64,000 nt of DNA from an uncultured bacterium (GTDB taxonomy: Bacteria > Myxococcota_A > Bradymonadia > Bradymonadales > Bradymonadaceae). The stretch covers positions 1-64,000 of the forward strand of contig CALJNB010000019.1 of assembly GCA_937981985.1 (NCBI GenBank). The letters are read 5' to 3'. Each line of letters begins with the position of its first letter. Positions within the stretch are counted from its first letter, which is position 1. This document shows, piece by piece, positions 47,198 to 54,729 of the stretch. A program made the translations under genes and the position numbers. The notes under the pieces were generated by a model. That model did no database searches. It was not told where the DNA came from and saw only the letters and a program-made list of their open reading frames with translations.

Positions 47198-47602
47198 TTA
47201 AAGTACGACCACGAAGTGGGTACGCCCGCGCTTGAATACGCGTCGGAAGAATGCATTCTCTGCATAAAATTGAACCCTTCCATTTCGAATCACTCTGACT
47301 GCTTGCTTTGGTAAATTTAAGTAGCGAGCTCCAACAATATGCCTTGGCGCGTAGTGACGGCGCTTTGATTTATGAAAGCGTTTCGCTTTATGATGCCGAT
47401 ATTTCACCGGTGCCTTATAACGCCGATTTGCGTGCTTTGACTTGTTCACTTTAACCGTTTTAATGACCGTACGGTTGGGACGAACGTTCTTAATCGTACG
47501 TTGGGTGGTTTTGGTTTTCGCCCGCTTATTGGACTGCGCAAAGGCATTTGATCCGAAAAGAATCGAAGAAAGAAAGATAAGTGCAATAGATAGATTTTTC
47601 AT
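47198..47602 (-). CDS. Highly basic secreted protein
   Basis: This 134-aa protein has a signal peptide (cleavage near NAFAQ, residue 23) and a mature part packed with Lys, Arg and His (KRAKTKTTQRTIKNVRPNR, then KHANRRYKAP and RHHKAKRFHKSKRRH). The last 40 residues (LNLPKQAVRVIRNGRVQFYAENAFFRR...THFVVVL) look like a small beta domain of the kind seen in DUF6515-like periplasmic proteins. AGGAGACGCT precedes the ATG. It could bind DNA, acidic surface polymers or LPS; nothing in the context decides. It converges with papain-like copy B, with a 3-nt gap. Confidence 0.8.
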   Translation of the reverse strand: MKNLSIALIFLSSILFGSNAFAQSNKRAKTKTTQRTIKNVRPNRTVIKTVKVNKSKHANRRYKAPVKYRHHKAKRFHKSKRRHYAPRHIVGARYLNLPKQAVRVIRNGRVQFYAENAFFRRVFKRGRTHFVVVL

Positions 47603-47696
47603 AGCGTCTCCTGTGGGTTGCTATTTCGTGTTTGCTACTTAAATAAACGAGGGGAATCTTAAGAGAACCTTAAGTATTCGAATTTTTTGCCGGAAA

Positions 47697-48083
47697 TTAT
47701 TTTTCTACCAATACCACCCAGACCAAACCGAACTGATGCAAAGATATTTCTCGATAGCCATTGGGTAGTCGTGGTCCGTCTTTGTCGCCCCAAGCCTCAA
47801 CCAACCACACTCTTTTCTTATTTTGAATTTCACTTTTTTTAATAAGTTGATCGGGCCGAATCACATTCAAATAACGCTTTCTCGACATCGCGTAGCCAGA
47901 CAACCACGACGGCGAGAAGGCTAAAGAATCGCCTTTCTTCCAATCCTTTTTGATCACTTTTGCGACTTTATTCCAGGTCTTTCCTCCGGGGACGTTCAGA
48001 TACTGACGCATTTTTAGGAGAAGAAAGACGCTTAACGAAATGGCGATGATTGAAAAAATAATATGGGATTTATACTTTTTCAA
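47697..48083 (-). CDS. Single-span membrane protein coupled to glycosyltransferase-like gene
   Basis: I start at the TTG at 48083, which overlaps the stop of the upstream gene (TTGA); the frame above it is a shadow of that gene. The 128-aa product has one N-terminal helix (HIIFSIIAISLSVFLLL) and a periplasmic domain of about 95 residues (AFSPSWLSGYAMSRKRYL, RVWLVEAWGDKDGPRL) I do not recognise. In GT-C-type proteins a periplasmic domain follows the membrane part, so this may be that domain encoded as a separate gene. Confidence 0.72.
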   Translation of the reverse strand: MKKYKSHIIFSIIAISLSVFLLLKMRQYLNVPGGKTWNKVAKVIKKDWKKGDSLAFSPSWLSGYAMSRKRYLNVIRPDQLIKKSEIQNKKRVWLVEAWGDKDGPRLPNGYREISLHQFGLVWVVLVEK

Positions 48084-49270
48084 TACATGGCCTTCAGGAC
48101 AAAAAACAGATGCGTACAACCGACAGCGGCGAATAAAAAGTAGATCGCATAGACGCGCTTTTTTGATTCGACCTTTCGTGTGATGTCGTAAACAAACACG
48201 GTTAAGAGTAACACGAAGCCGAGCATGGCCGGATACACGTAACGCATAACAGCTAAAGCAGGATTAAAATTAGAAATCGTATAGGGAGCCAAAGCTAGGG
48301 TAATCCAGAACAGCGCAAAAAATAGATTTCCCCGTTTTCGAAAATTGAAAATAATCCAAGAAGCTATCGCCAACAGAATCGCTATCAATCCAATTTTCCA
48401 ACCCATACTCAAACGTGCGGGGTAGACCAACAAAGAGGAAAAATCGAGAAAACGGAGTACCGGGTGGATGCCACCGCCCACTCCACCCCAACGTTCATTC
48501 AAACTTCCGTGCTGAAACTTTTCGATGGAAATCATTGCAATCGGAATGATCCCCAGGAAAAAAGGAATGTATTTATAAGTCCGTTTTAAGAACTCCCGTC
48601 TGCGATCATCTAATGAAAGACCGTTTTCGTTCGTATAAAACAGTTCTAACGCGACCAATAAAACAGGAACGACCACCGCACTTTCCCGAATGAGAAGCGC
48701 AATAAGAAAGCAAAACAGAGCTCCGCAATAATGGGTCCTTCGACCGGTTTTCAAAAATCCCAAGAATAAAAGAAGTGTGGCAAGGACGAACACGCTCACC
48801 AAGGGATGCGAAAAAGCGGCGGCGGTCCAAGTGACCGATTGTGTATGACCCAAATAGACTACAAAAAGAAAGCTCCCTAAAAAAGCCAATGTTCGATTTC
48901 TTTCGGTAAATCCGAGCAAAAGAAAATAGAGCAAGAAGGTACACGCCGCGTGTATGGCGATACTCAATCCGTGATAGGCAGAAGGTGTTCTACCAAAGGT
49001 CTTTATCATCCCAAGGTAGAGCGCACTTTGAAGAGGAAGATAATAGGTAGAAGCGAAGGGGTTTTTGCTAACCAAGGAGGGATCAAATATCGTCGGTATT
49101 GAGTTTCGAACTTCTGTATCTGCTAACCAAGCACGATCATCAAAGTTATTAAGGGGTTTATTTAAAACGGGAAAATAAATAGTTACCGCCAAAACTCCCA
49201 AAACAAAAAGATGAATAGCGATCGTTATCAACGCGTAATTTTTTTTAGGAAAATCTTCGGCGTGGCTCAC
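48080..49270 (-). CDS. Multi-pass membrane protein, GT-C glycosyltransferase-like
   Basis: This 396-aa protein has about ten membrane helices. The first periplasmic loop has NFDDRAWLADTE (about 39-50), where GT-C (PMT/GT39-type) enzymes keep an Asp-Asp or Asp-Glu, and LGHTQSVTWTAAAFSHPL resembles the loop seen in the TMTC/DUF1736-related family. It likely transfers a sugar from a polyprenyl carrier to a periplasmic target. It is coupled to the small membrane protein after it and is 8 nt downstream of the aminotransferase gene on the same strand. Confidence 0.72.
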   Translation of the reverse strand: MSHAEDFPKKNYALITIAIHLFVLGVLAVTIYFPVLNKPLNNFDDRAWLADTEVRNSIPTIFDPSLVSKNPFASTYYLPLQSALYLGMIKTFGRTPSAYHGLSIAIHAACTFLLYFLLLGFTERNRTLAFLGSFLFVVYLGHTQSVTWTAAAFSHPLVSVFVLATLLLFLGFLKTGRRTHYCGALFCFLIALLIRESAVVVPVLLVALELFYTNENGLSLDDRRREFLKRTYKYIPFFLGIIPIAMISIEKFQHGSLNERWGGVGGGIHPVLRFLDFSSLLVYPARLSMGWKIGLIAILLAIASWIIFNFRKRGNLFFALFWITLALAPYTISNFNPALAVMRYVYPAMLGFVLLLTVFVYDITRKVESKKRVYAIYFLFAAVGCTHLFFVLKAMY

Positions 49271-49278
49271 AAAAACGA

Positions 49279-50598
49279 CTATCCTTCGAAGGCTTTATCG
49301 GTGATATCAAGTCCACGATCTATAATCTCAAACGCTTCCTTAAGCTGAGCTTCGGTAATGCACAGTGGCGGGTTGCACATGAAACTTGACCAACGCACGA
49401 AAGTGAAAAGACCGTTATCGATGAAGAATTGGCTGAGTTCGGACATGACCGGATGTTTGGTATTGTACGCGGCCAAACGGTCTCCGGCTGAATTTTTCTG
49501 AATATCCATCATTCCAAATAAACCAAGAGCGCGGCCTTCTTTAACAGAAGGGTGCTTGGCTTGAAGACGATCCATTTCCGAACGCATCACGTGCTGCATT
49601 TTCGCAGCGTTTTCGATCAACCCCTCGTCTAAAAGAACATCAATATTTGCCTCGGCTGTTGCTAATCCTAAACAATGGGAATTGTAGGTCAGTCCGCCCC
49701 AAAATACATTCTCTTGAAAATGTTTAGCGATAGGATCTGAAATCCCCATAGCAGCAAGTGGCGCATAAGAGCTTGTCAGTCCTTTTGCCATCGTCACAAT
49801 ATCGGGTACAAATCCGTAATTCTCAAATGCGAACATTTTACCAGTACGTCCAAAGCCACACATCACTTCATCACAAACCATCAAAATCCCATGTCGGGAT
49901 AAAAGCGCTTTTAGCTTGGCGAGGTAGCCTGCCGGTGGCGGTTGAATACCATTTGTTCCAACGACGGTTTCAACAAACATCGCCGCAATTTTTTCTGGGC
50001 CCTCATACACGATAACTTCTTCAAGATATTTCAGGTTCTCAGAGCTTTGGCGCTCCTCAGAATCACCAAAAGAGTAATCATAAGGACGCGGATTCATCAC
50101 ATGAATAAAACCTGGGGCACCCGGTTCGTTTGCAAGTCGGCGTGGATCTCCGGTGAGCTGCATCGCAGCGTTTGTCGCGCCGTGATAGGAACGGTAAAAT
50201 GATAGTATTTTCTGACGACCGGTGAATTGACGTGCAGCTTTGATCGCATTTTCATTGGCTTCGGCGCCGCCTAAACAAAAGAAGAAGGTGTTGATATCGC
50301 CCGGCACAAGTTCTGCTAATTTTTTACCCATACGTGCACGTGTTTCAGTTGCGGTCGCGGGAAAGACGTAAAGGAGCTCGTCAATTTGCTTTTTCATAGC
50401 TTCGATAACGCGCGGATGTGCATGCCCGATATTTACGGACATAAGCTGACTATTAAAATCGATGATTTTGCGACCGTCGGTTGTATGCATGTAAATACCT
50501 TCACAACTCTTGATCGGTAATGGATTTACAGAGTCTCCGGCAGCCCAGGTATACATCGTATGTTTTTTGCAAAGATCAACTATCTCTTGTGTCTCCAT
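49279..50598 (-). CDS. Class III (omega) aminotransferase
   Basis: This 439-aa PLP enzyme has GGAEANENAIKAARQFTG, CDEVMCGFGRTGKMFAFE (PLP-stacking Asp) and TMAKGLTSSYAPL with the Schiff-base Lys (near residue 272). The overall look, including YMHTTDGRKIIDFNSQL and the late RWSSFMCNPPLCI, is like taurine/beta-alanine:pyruvate-type transaminases. It moves an amino group between an omega-amine and a keto acid. The substrate is not fixed by context; the downstream glycosyltransferase-like genes do not explain it. AAGGAGATAAGG precedes the ATG. Confidence 0.87.
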   Translation of the reverse strand: METQEIVDLCKKHTMYTWAAGDSVNPLPIKSCEGIYMHTTDGRKIIDFNSQLMSVNIGHAHPRVIEAMKKQIDELLYVFPATATETRARMGKKLAELVPGDINTFFFCLGGAEANENAIKAARQFTGRQKILSFYRSYHGATNAAMQLTGDPRRLANEPGAPGFIHVMNPRPYDYSFGDSEERQSSENLKYLEEVIVYEGPEKIAAMFVETVVGTNGIQPPPAGYLAKLKALLSRHGILMVCDEVMCGFGRTGKMFAFENYGFVPDIVTMAKGLTSSYAPLAAMGISDPIAKHFQENVFWGGLTYNSHCLGLATAEANIDVLLDEGLIENAAKMQHVMRSEMDRLQAKHPSVKEGRALGLFGMMDIQKNSAGDRLAAYNTKHPVMSELSQFFIDNGLFTFVRWSSFMCNPPLCITEAQLKEAFEIIDRGLDITDKAFEG

Positions 50599-50648
50599 CC
50601 TTATCTCCTTATTAGAATGTATTAACTTTGTAACGAAAGGATTCTAAA

Positions 50649-51695
50649 TTGAACATATCCAGATTGTTTTTGTTCGGCTTTTTAGCCGTTTTTAATTGTG
50701 CCAGTCCAGCGACCGAGACTACACCAGACGCAGATCTTGGGATCGATTCTGGAAAAGATATGGGTGCGAAAATCATCGATACGTCCGACGACCTAACTGC
50801 CGTAGAAGATCTAAAAGAGACCGATGTCGATCGAGAAAAATACGAGATGTGTTTTGCAGACGGTGTTGTTCAAGTCGCTCAAGTTGAACCTTCGATATTA
50901 GATGAAATTTCAGGAATTGCAGTCAGCCGTAGTCAACAGATCATTTGGGCCCATAACGATTCCGGCGATGAGGATGGACAATTCTACGCAATTGATTTCG
51001 ATGGAAAGTTGCGCGGGACCTTTGTGTTAAAAAACGCAAAGTCAAAAGACTGGGAAGATATGTCCATCGTAGAACAAGATGGAAAAAGCTATCTCTACTT
51101 CGGCGACACCGGAGATAACGACGCTAGAGCGGGGAATGAAGGCCGATCAAAAGTGCGGGTTTATCGAATCGAAGAGCCCACAGTAGATCTTTCAGCTACT
51201 CCGAATGTCGCGATTGAAATTGAGGATTACCACACCTATACCTTTACCTACCCCGACGGAGCCACGGACTGCGAATCGCTTTTCGCAGATCCAAGGACGG
51301 GCGACCTTTTCTTCTTGGAAAAAAAGAATGCAGGCTTCGTTCATTTTTTCCGCGCCCCAAAACCAATCGATGGTTCGACGACGATTTTAGAAAAGTTGGA
51401 CGGCATCGATATCTCTAGTCTCGATTATCCGGGTTCCATGACTACCGCAGGTTCAATTTCTAAGGATGGTAAGTGGATCGTTGTGAGAACCTATAACAGC
51501 GTTTTGCTTTTCCCGTGGCGACAAGATGAAACGTTTTCGGCAGCCGTTTCGATCGCCCCCATCGTTTTACCGGTGCCGAGGGAAATCCAGGGAGAAGCTA
51601 TCGATTTTGCGGATTTAAATGGAGAAAGTGGCTTAATCACGATTTCAGAGGGTGTTAATCCAGCGATCAACTTCACAAAGGATACGTGTAAATGA
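50649..51695 (+). CDS. Lipoprotein with beta-propeller-like domain
   Basis: This starts at a TTG (AAAGGA 8 nt before). The 348-aa protein has signal MNISRLFLFGFLAVFNC (lipobox Cys17), an Asp-rich linker (about 22-60, DADLGIDSGKDMG) and a domain with repeated strand pairs and phrases WAHNDSGDEDGQFYAID, DWEDMSIV and YFGDTGDNDAR that recur in uncharacterised bacterial surface propellers. It might hydrolyse or bind a surface ligand; the acidic GDTGDN turn could hold Ca2+. Its stop overlaps the ATG of the next MBL-fold gene (ATGA). Confidence 0.8.
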   Translation: MNISRLFLFGFLAVFNCASPATETTPDADLGIDSGKDMGAKIIDTSDDLTAVEDLKETDVDREKYEMCFADGVVQVAQVEPSILDEISGIAVSRSQQIIWAHNDSGDEDGQFYAIDFDGKLRGTFVLKNAKSKDWEDMSIVEQDGKSYLYFGDTGDNDARAGNEGRSKVRVYRIEEPTVDLSATPNVAIEIEDYHTYTFTYPDGATDCESLFADPRTGDLFFLEKKNAGFVHFFRAPKPIDGSTTILEKLDGIDISSLDYPGSMTTAGSISKDGKWIVVRTYNSVLLFPWRQDETFSAAVSIAPIVLPVPREIQGEAIDFADLNGESGLITISEGVNPAINFTKDTCK

Positions 51696-52354
51696 ATAAG
51701 AACTTTGACTTTAAGAATGCCACGATCGGGTCTTTGGTTGTCGGTCCCTTGCAAACAAATTGTTACGTAATTGGCTGCAAGATAACCAAAGAAGCTGCAA
51801 TAATCGATGCAGGTGGAAACGGTCCGGGTTTATTAGCTCTGGCAGAAGAGTTAGGATTTACGATCGTGAAAATCTTACAAACCCACGCGCATATCGATCA
51901 TGTGGCGGCCTTATCCGAAATTAAAGACGCAACCCATGCCCCCATTTTCATGCACCCCGACGACTTACCAATGTATGAAAATGCGACGCAGATGGGAAAG
52001 ATGTTCGGCTATGATATCGCTCCCTTGCCGCCTTTGGACCATCATCTTGAAGACGGTCAGATCCTTGAAGTGGGTAAGCTCAAAGCTGAAGTTTGGCTCT
52101 TACCTGGGCATAGCCCGGGTAGCGTCGCTTTTTACTTTCGCGACCTAGAAGTTGCCTTGAGTGGCGATGTTCTTTTCGCTGGTTCCATGGGGCGTGTGGA
52201 TCTCCCATTCGGAAGCCCCGCGGATATGAATAAGTCGTTATCACGTTTAAAAAACGATATGCCCCCTTCGACATTAATTTTATCAGGGCACGGTCCTGAA
52301 ACGACCATGGAAATGGAGATAAAACGAAACCCATTTTTAAACCAAGGTGAATAG
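51692..52354 (+). CDS. MBL-fold hydrolase, glyoxalase II/YcbL-like
   Basis: This 220-aa protein has the THAHIDH metal motif (about 64-70), further ligand motifs (LPGHSPGSVAFYF, LSGDVLFAGSMGRVDLP, SGHGPETTME) and starts GPLQTNCYVIG, the layout of GloB-like/YcbL small hydroxyacylglutathione hydrolases. No C-terminal GloB helical domain is present. It is cytoplasmic, coupled to the preceding lipoprotein gene by ATGA. The substrate is probably a thioester. Confidence 0.88.
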   Translation: MNKNFDFKNATIGSLVVGPLQTNCYVIGCKITKEAAIIDAGGNGPGLLALAEELGFTIVKILQTHAHIDHVAALSEIKDATHAPIFMHPDDLPMYENATQMGKMFGYDIAPLPPLDHHLEDGQILEVGKLKAEVWLLPGHSPGSVAFYFRDLEVALSGDVLFAGSMGRVDLPFGSPADMNKSLSRLKNDMPPSTLILSGHGPETTMEMEIKRNPFLNQGE

Positions 52355-52481
52355 CAACTTTTTTCCATGAAACGCATTCAATCTTTGCTAAATGGTTCAA
52401 TTTTCGCTAATTGGAACCTTTGGAATTACGGTAAATCTAGCGTATACCCGTTAACGCTTTACTTCTCTGAGTGATATTATA

Positions 52482-54575
52482 ATGAAAAGAGCACTAATAA
52501 TTTTTTCCGCACTGGCTCTATTTGGATGCCCCGATAATCCGGTGGACTTCAAGCCGGAGATAGATCTTATAACGATCGATACTGGCGACGGCGATACTGG
52601 CACGGACAGCGGCTCGGATATGGGTAGCGATCTACCCGACTCCACTGATGTCGGCGAAGATGTCGCTCCTGACAGTGATATGGGTAACGATACGTCGAGC
52701 GATACGGGCACGGACACCGATGCCGCAGTAGATATGGCCTTTGATCCCTTCGCGATTTGTCAGAACGACTGCAATTATATGGGACCCAACGCCAATTTAT
52801 TAGATTGTGATTTTGATGGCCTTTCGCAGACCGAAGAAACGGGTTTGGGGACAGACCCTTGTGATAACGATACCGACGGCGATAAACTCAATGATCTAAA
52901 AGAAATTCAAGCCGGATCCGATCCTCTTGAAGAAGATAGTGACGGTGACGGGCTCAATGATGCCGACGAGATCTATTACGAATTCGACCCGAACAATCCT
53001 GACTCACTCGACGATGGCATATTGGATGGCGATCGTTGGATTGTTACAGCCTGTGCCCCACCCGTAGAATCTGAGCCGGTTAACTATTACCTTTCTTCGA
53101 AAGGCGATTGGCAATTGGCACTACCGCCAGCCTTCAATAACTATGCTGATCTAACTATTTCTTCTGTGCTTCCCAGCGATAAAACCGCCGCTTCGGTCTA
53201 TGATGATCCGTCTAACGAGGTCGCCGGGTTCACCATGTCATTGGATGCCGGAAATCTCACTGATGCCATAACAATTCTAAATCAGATCCGAGGTAATTTT
53301 ACCGGCCTGAACGTACTTGAGAACACAAACGGTGGAGAGTTCGATACGCACGATAGACACACCGCAGCCGTGGGTCGTTACCTCGTCCGTTCGACAAGCA
53401 CAATTTCTTCGAGAGCATTGCGTGACCAACTACTTTTCGCAAACGGCTTGGATTTCGCAAGCACCCCTTTCGGTCCAGCTGATGTAACGGGACTTCCAAA
53501 CTCGGCCGGTGTCGAATACAACGAATTCCGCATTTTTGTTAGTGCTACACTTCGCGTAAACGCAGTATCTGGAAACCGAATTTTGATAACCGCAGCGATT
53601 GCTCCGGATCAAAAATATCAAATCCGTGATAAGGTTCGGTTCCGAATGGATGATCTGACCAATACTTCTAACGTTGCCGATTCGGGCGATGCGAGGATAT
53701 CTCGTTGCGACATCACGGCCAAAGGTAGCTTCACTCCAGCCGCAGATTTTTATTGGGTTCTCGATAACTCTGGTTCAATGAACTCTCACTATACGGCACT
53801 ACTCGCTGTGGCGAATCAATTCTTCGCCGCGCTTCAAGGTACCGATGTGGATTTTCGACTAGGAGTCACGAACACTGAGGATTCTGATGCAGGTAAATTA
53901 AGGACACCTCCCGGTTGGCACACCGACTTGAATAGTTTCATCAACGAAATCCAACAATACGTCATTAATCCAAGTGGTTTTGCCGAGTACGGATTGAAAA
54001 ATGCAAAAGCGGGTATAGAGCACATGCGTTCTTCTAGAGCCAAAGTAGCTGAGAGAATTTATGACGCCACCGTCATCACGATCATTATGAGTGATGAGGA
54101 TCCGGAAACCTTTCAAAACGCATCCAGCGCAAATGAACGCGCTCAGTTGACGGCAGAATACGTTGATTTCTTCACAAGGAATTCAGTTGTGTTCGCGATT
54201 ATCGGCTTAAACCCCGGTTGTGGCACCCATGAGGGACTCGACTATAAAGCTGTCGCCGAAGCATCTGGCGGATCGGCTACCTCACTTTGCTCTCAGGACG
54301 CGGGTCAAACCATTCAGGATATCATCGACGTTTCGACTAAGTTTGTTTTCAGATACGCGCTTCCAAAGACGCCAGTTTCAAGCACGCTTCGCGTCTTTGT
54401 AAACAATCAGTGGGTTCCAAGAAGTCGTGAAAACGGTTTTGACTACATCACGGAGACAAACTCAATCGCGTTCTTCGGTACGTACAAGCCACTTGCCAGT
54501 CGCAGCGGTGTTCGCGGTGATGATATCGCAGTGAGCTACCAAACCTTCCGTGACACAACAAAGAACACACCATAA
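52482..54575 (+). CDS. vWA lipoprotein with thrombospondin type 3-like repeats
   Basis: This 697-aa protein has lipobox LFGC (Cys16), then a long Asp/Gly/Ser/Thr linker (about 28-88), calcium-binding thrombospondin type 3-like repeats (about 108-160, DCDFDGLSQTEE, DNDTDGDKLND, DSDGDGLNDADE), a middle region of unknown fold and a vWA domain (about 420-610) whose MIDAS is DNSGS (428-432) in WVLDNSGSMNS. An end domain with ARVF-type strands follows. It is likely a Ca2+-dependent surface adhesin. A strong terminator lies 27 nt after the stop. Confidence 0.87.
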   Translation: MKRALIIFSALALFGCPDNPVDFKPEIDLITIDTGDGDTGTDSGSDMGSDLPDSTDVGEDVAPDSDMGNDTSSDTGTDTDAAVDMAFDPFAICQNDCNYMGPNANLLDCDFDGLSQTEETGLGTDPCDNDTDGDKLNDLKEIQAGSDPLEEDSDGDGLNDADEIYYEFDPNNPDSLDDGILDGDRWIVTACAPPVESEPVNYYLSSKGDWQLALPPAFNNYADLTISSVLPSDKTAASVYDDPSNEVAGFTMSLDAGNLTDAITILNQIRGNFTGLNVLENTNGGEFDTHDRHTAAVGRYLVRSTSTISSRALRDQLLFANGLDFASTPFGPADVTGLPNSAGVEYNEFRIFVSATLRVNAVSGNRILITAAIAPDQKYQIRDKVRFRMDDLTNTSNVADSGDARISRCDITAKGSFTPAADFYWVLDNSGSMNSHYTALLAVANQFFAALQGTDVDFRLGVTNTEDSDAGKLRTPPGWHTDLNSFINEIQQYVINPSGFAEYGLKNAKAGIEHMRSSRAKVAERIYDATVITIIMSDEDPETFQNASSANERAQLTAEYVDFFTRNSVVFAIIGLNPGCGTHEGLDYKAVAEASGGSATSLCSQDAGQTIQDIIDVSTKFVFRYALPKTPVSSTLRVFVNNQWVPRSRENGFDYITETNSIAFFGTYKPLASRSGVRGDDIAVSYQTFRDTTKNTP

Positions 54576-54602
54576 AAGTTTGCCAACTCAAGGTTGAAAT
54601 CT

Positions 54603-54627
54603 AAAGCGCTTCGGCGCTTTTTTTTTT
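54603..54627 (+). terminator. Rho-independent terminator with TTCG loop
   Basis: A perfect 7-bp stem (AAAGCGC at 54603-54609, GCGCTTT at 54614-54620) with a TTCG tetraloop and a further run of T's. It ends the vWA lipoprotein transcript. Confidence 0.92.
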
Positions 54628-54729
54628 GACTTAAAATCGCACTGGTTTTCGGACCAAGTTTCAACCTTATTTATTGGATAAGTCACCAAAGCCATCTATA
54701 AATAAACCCTCTCCATAAAAGGAAATGCT

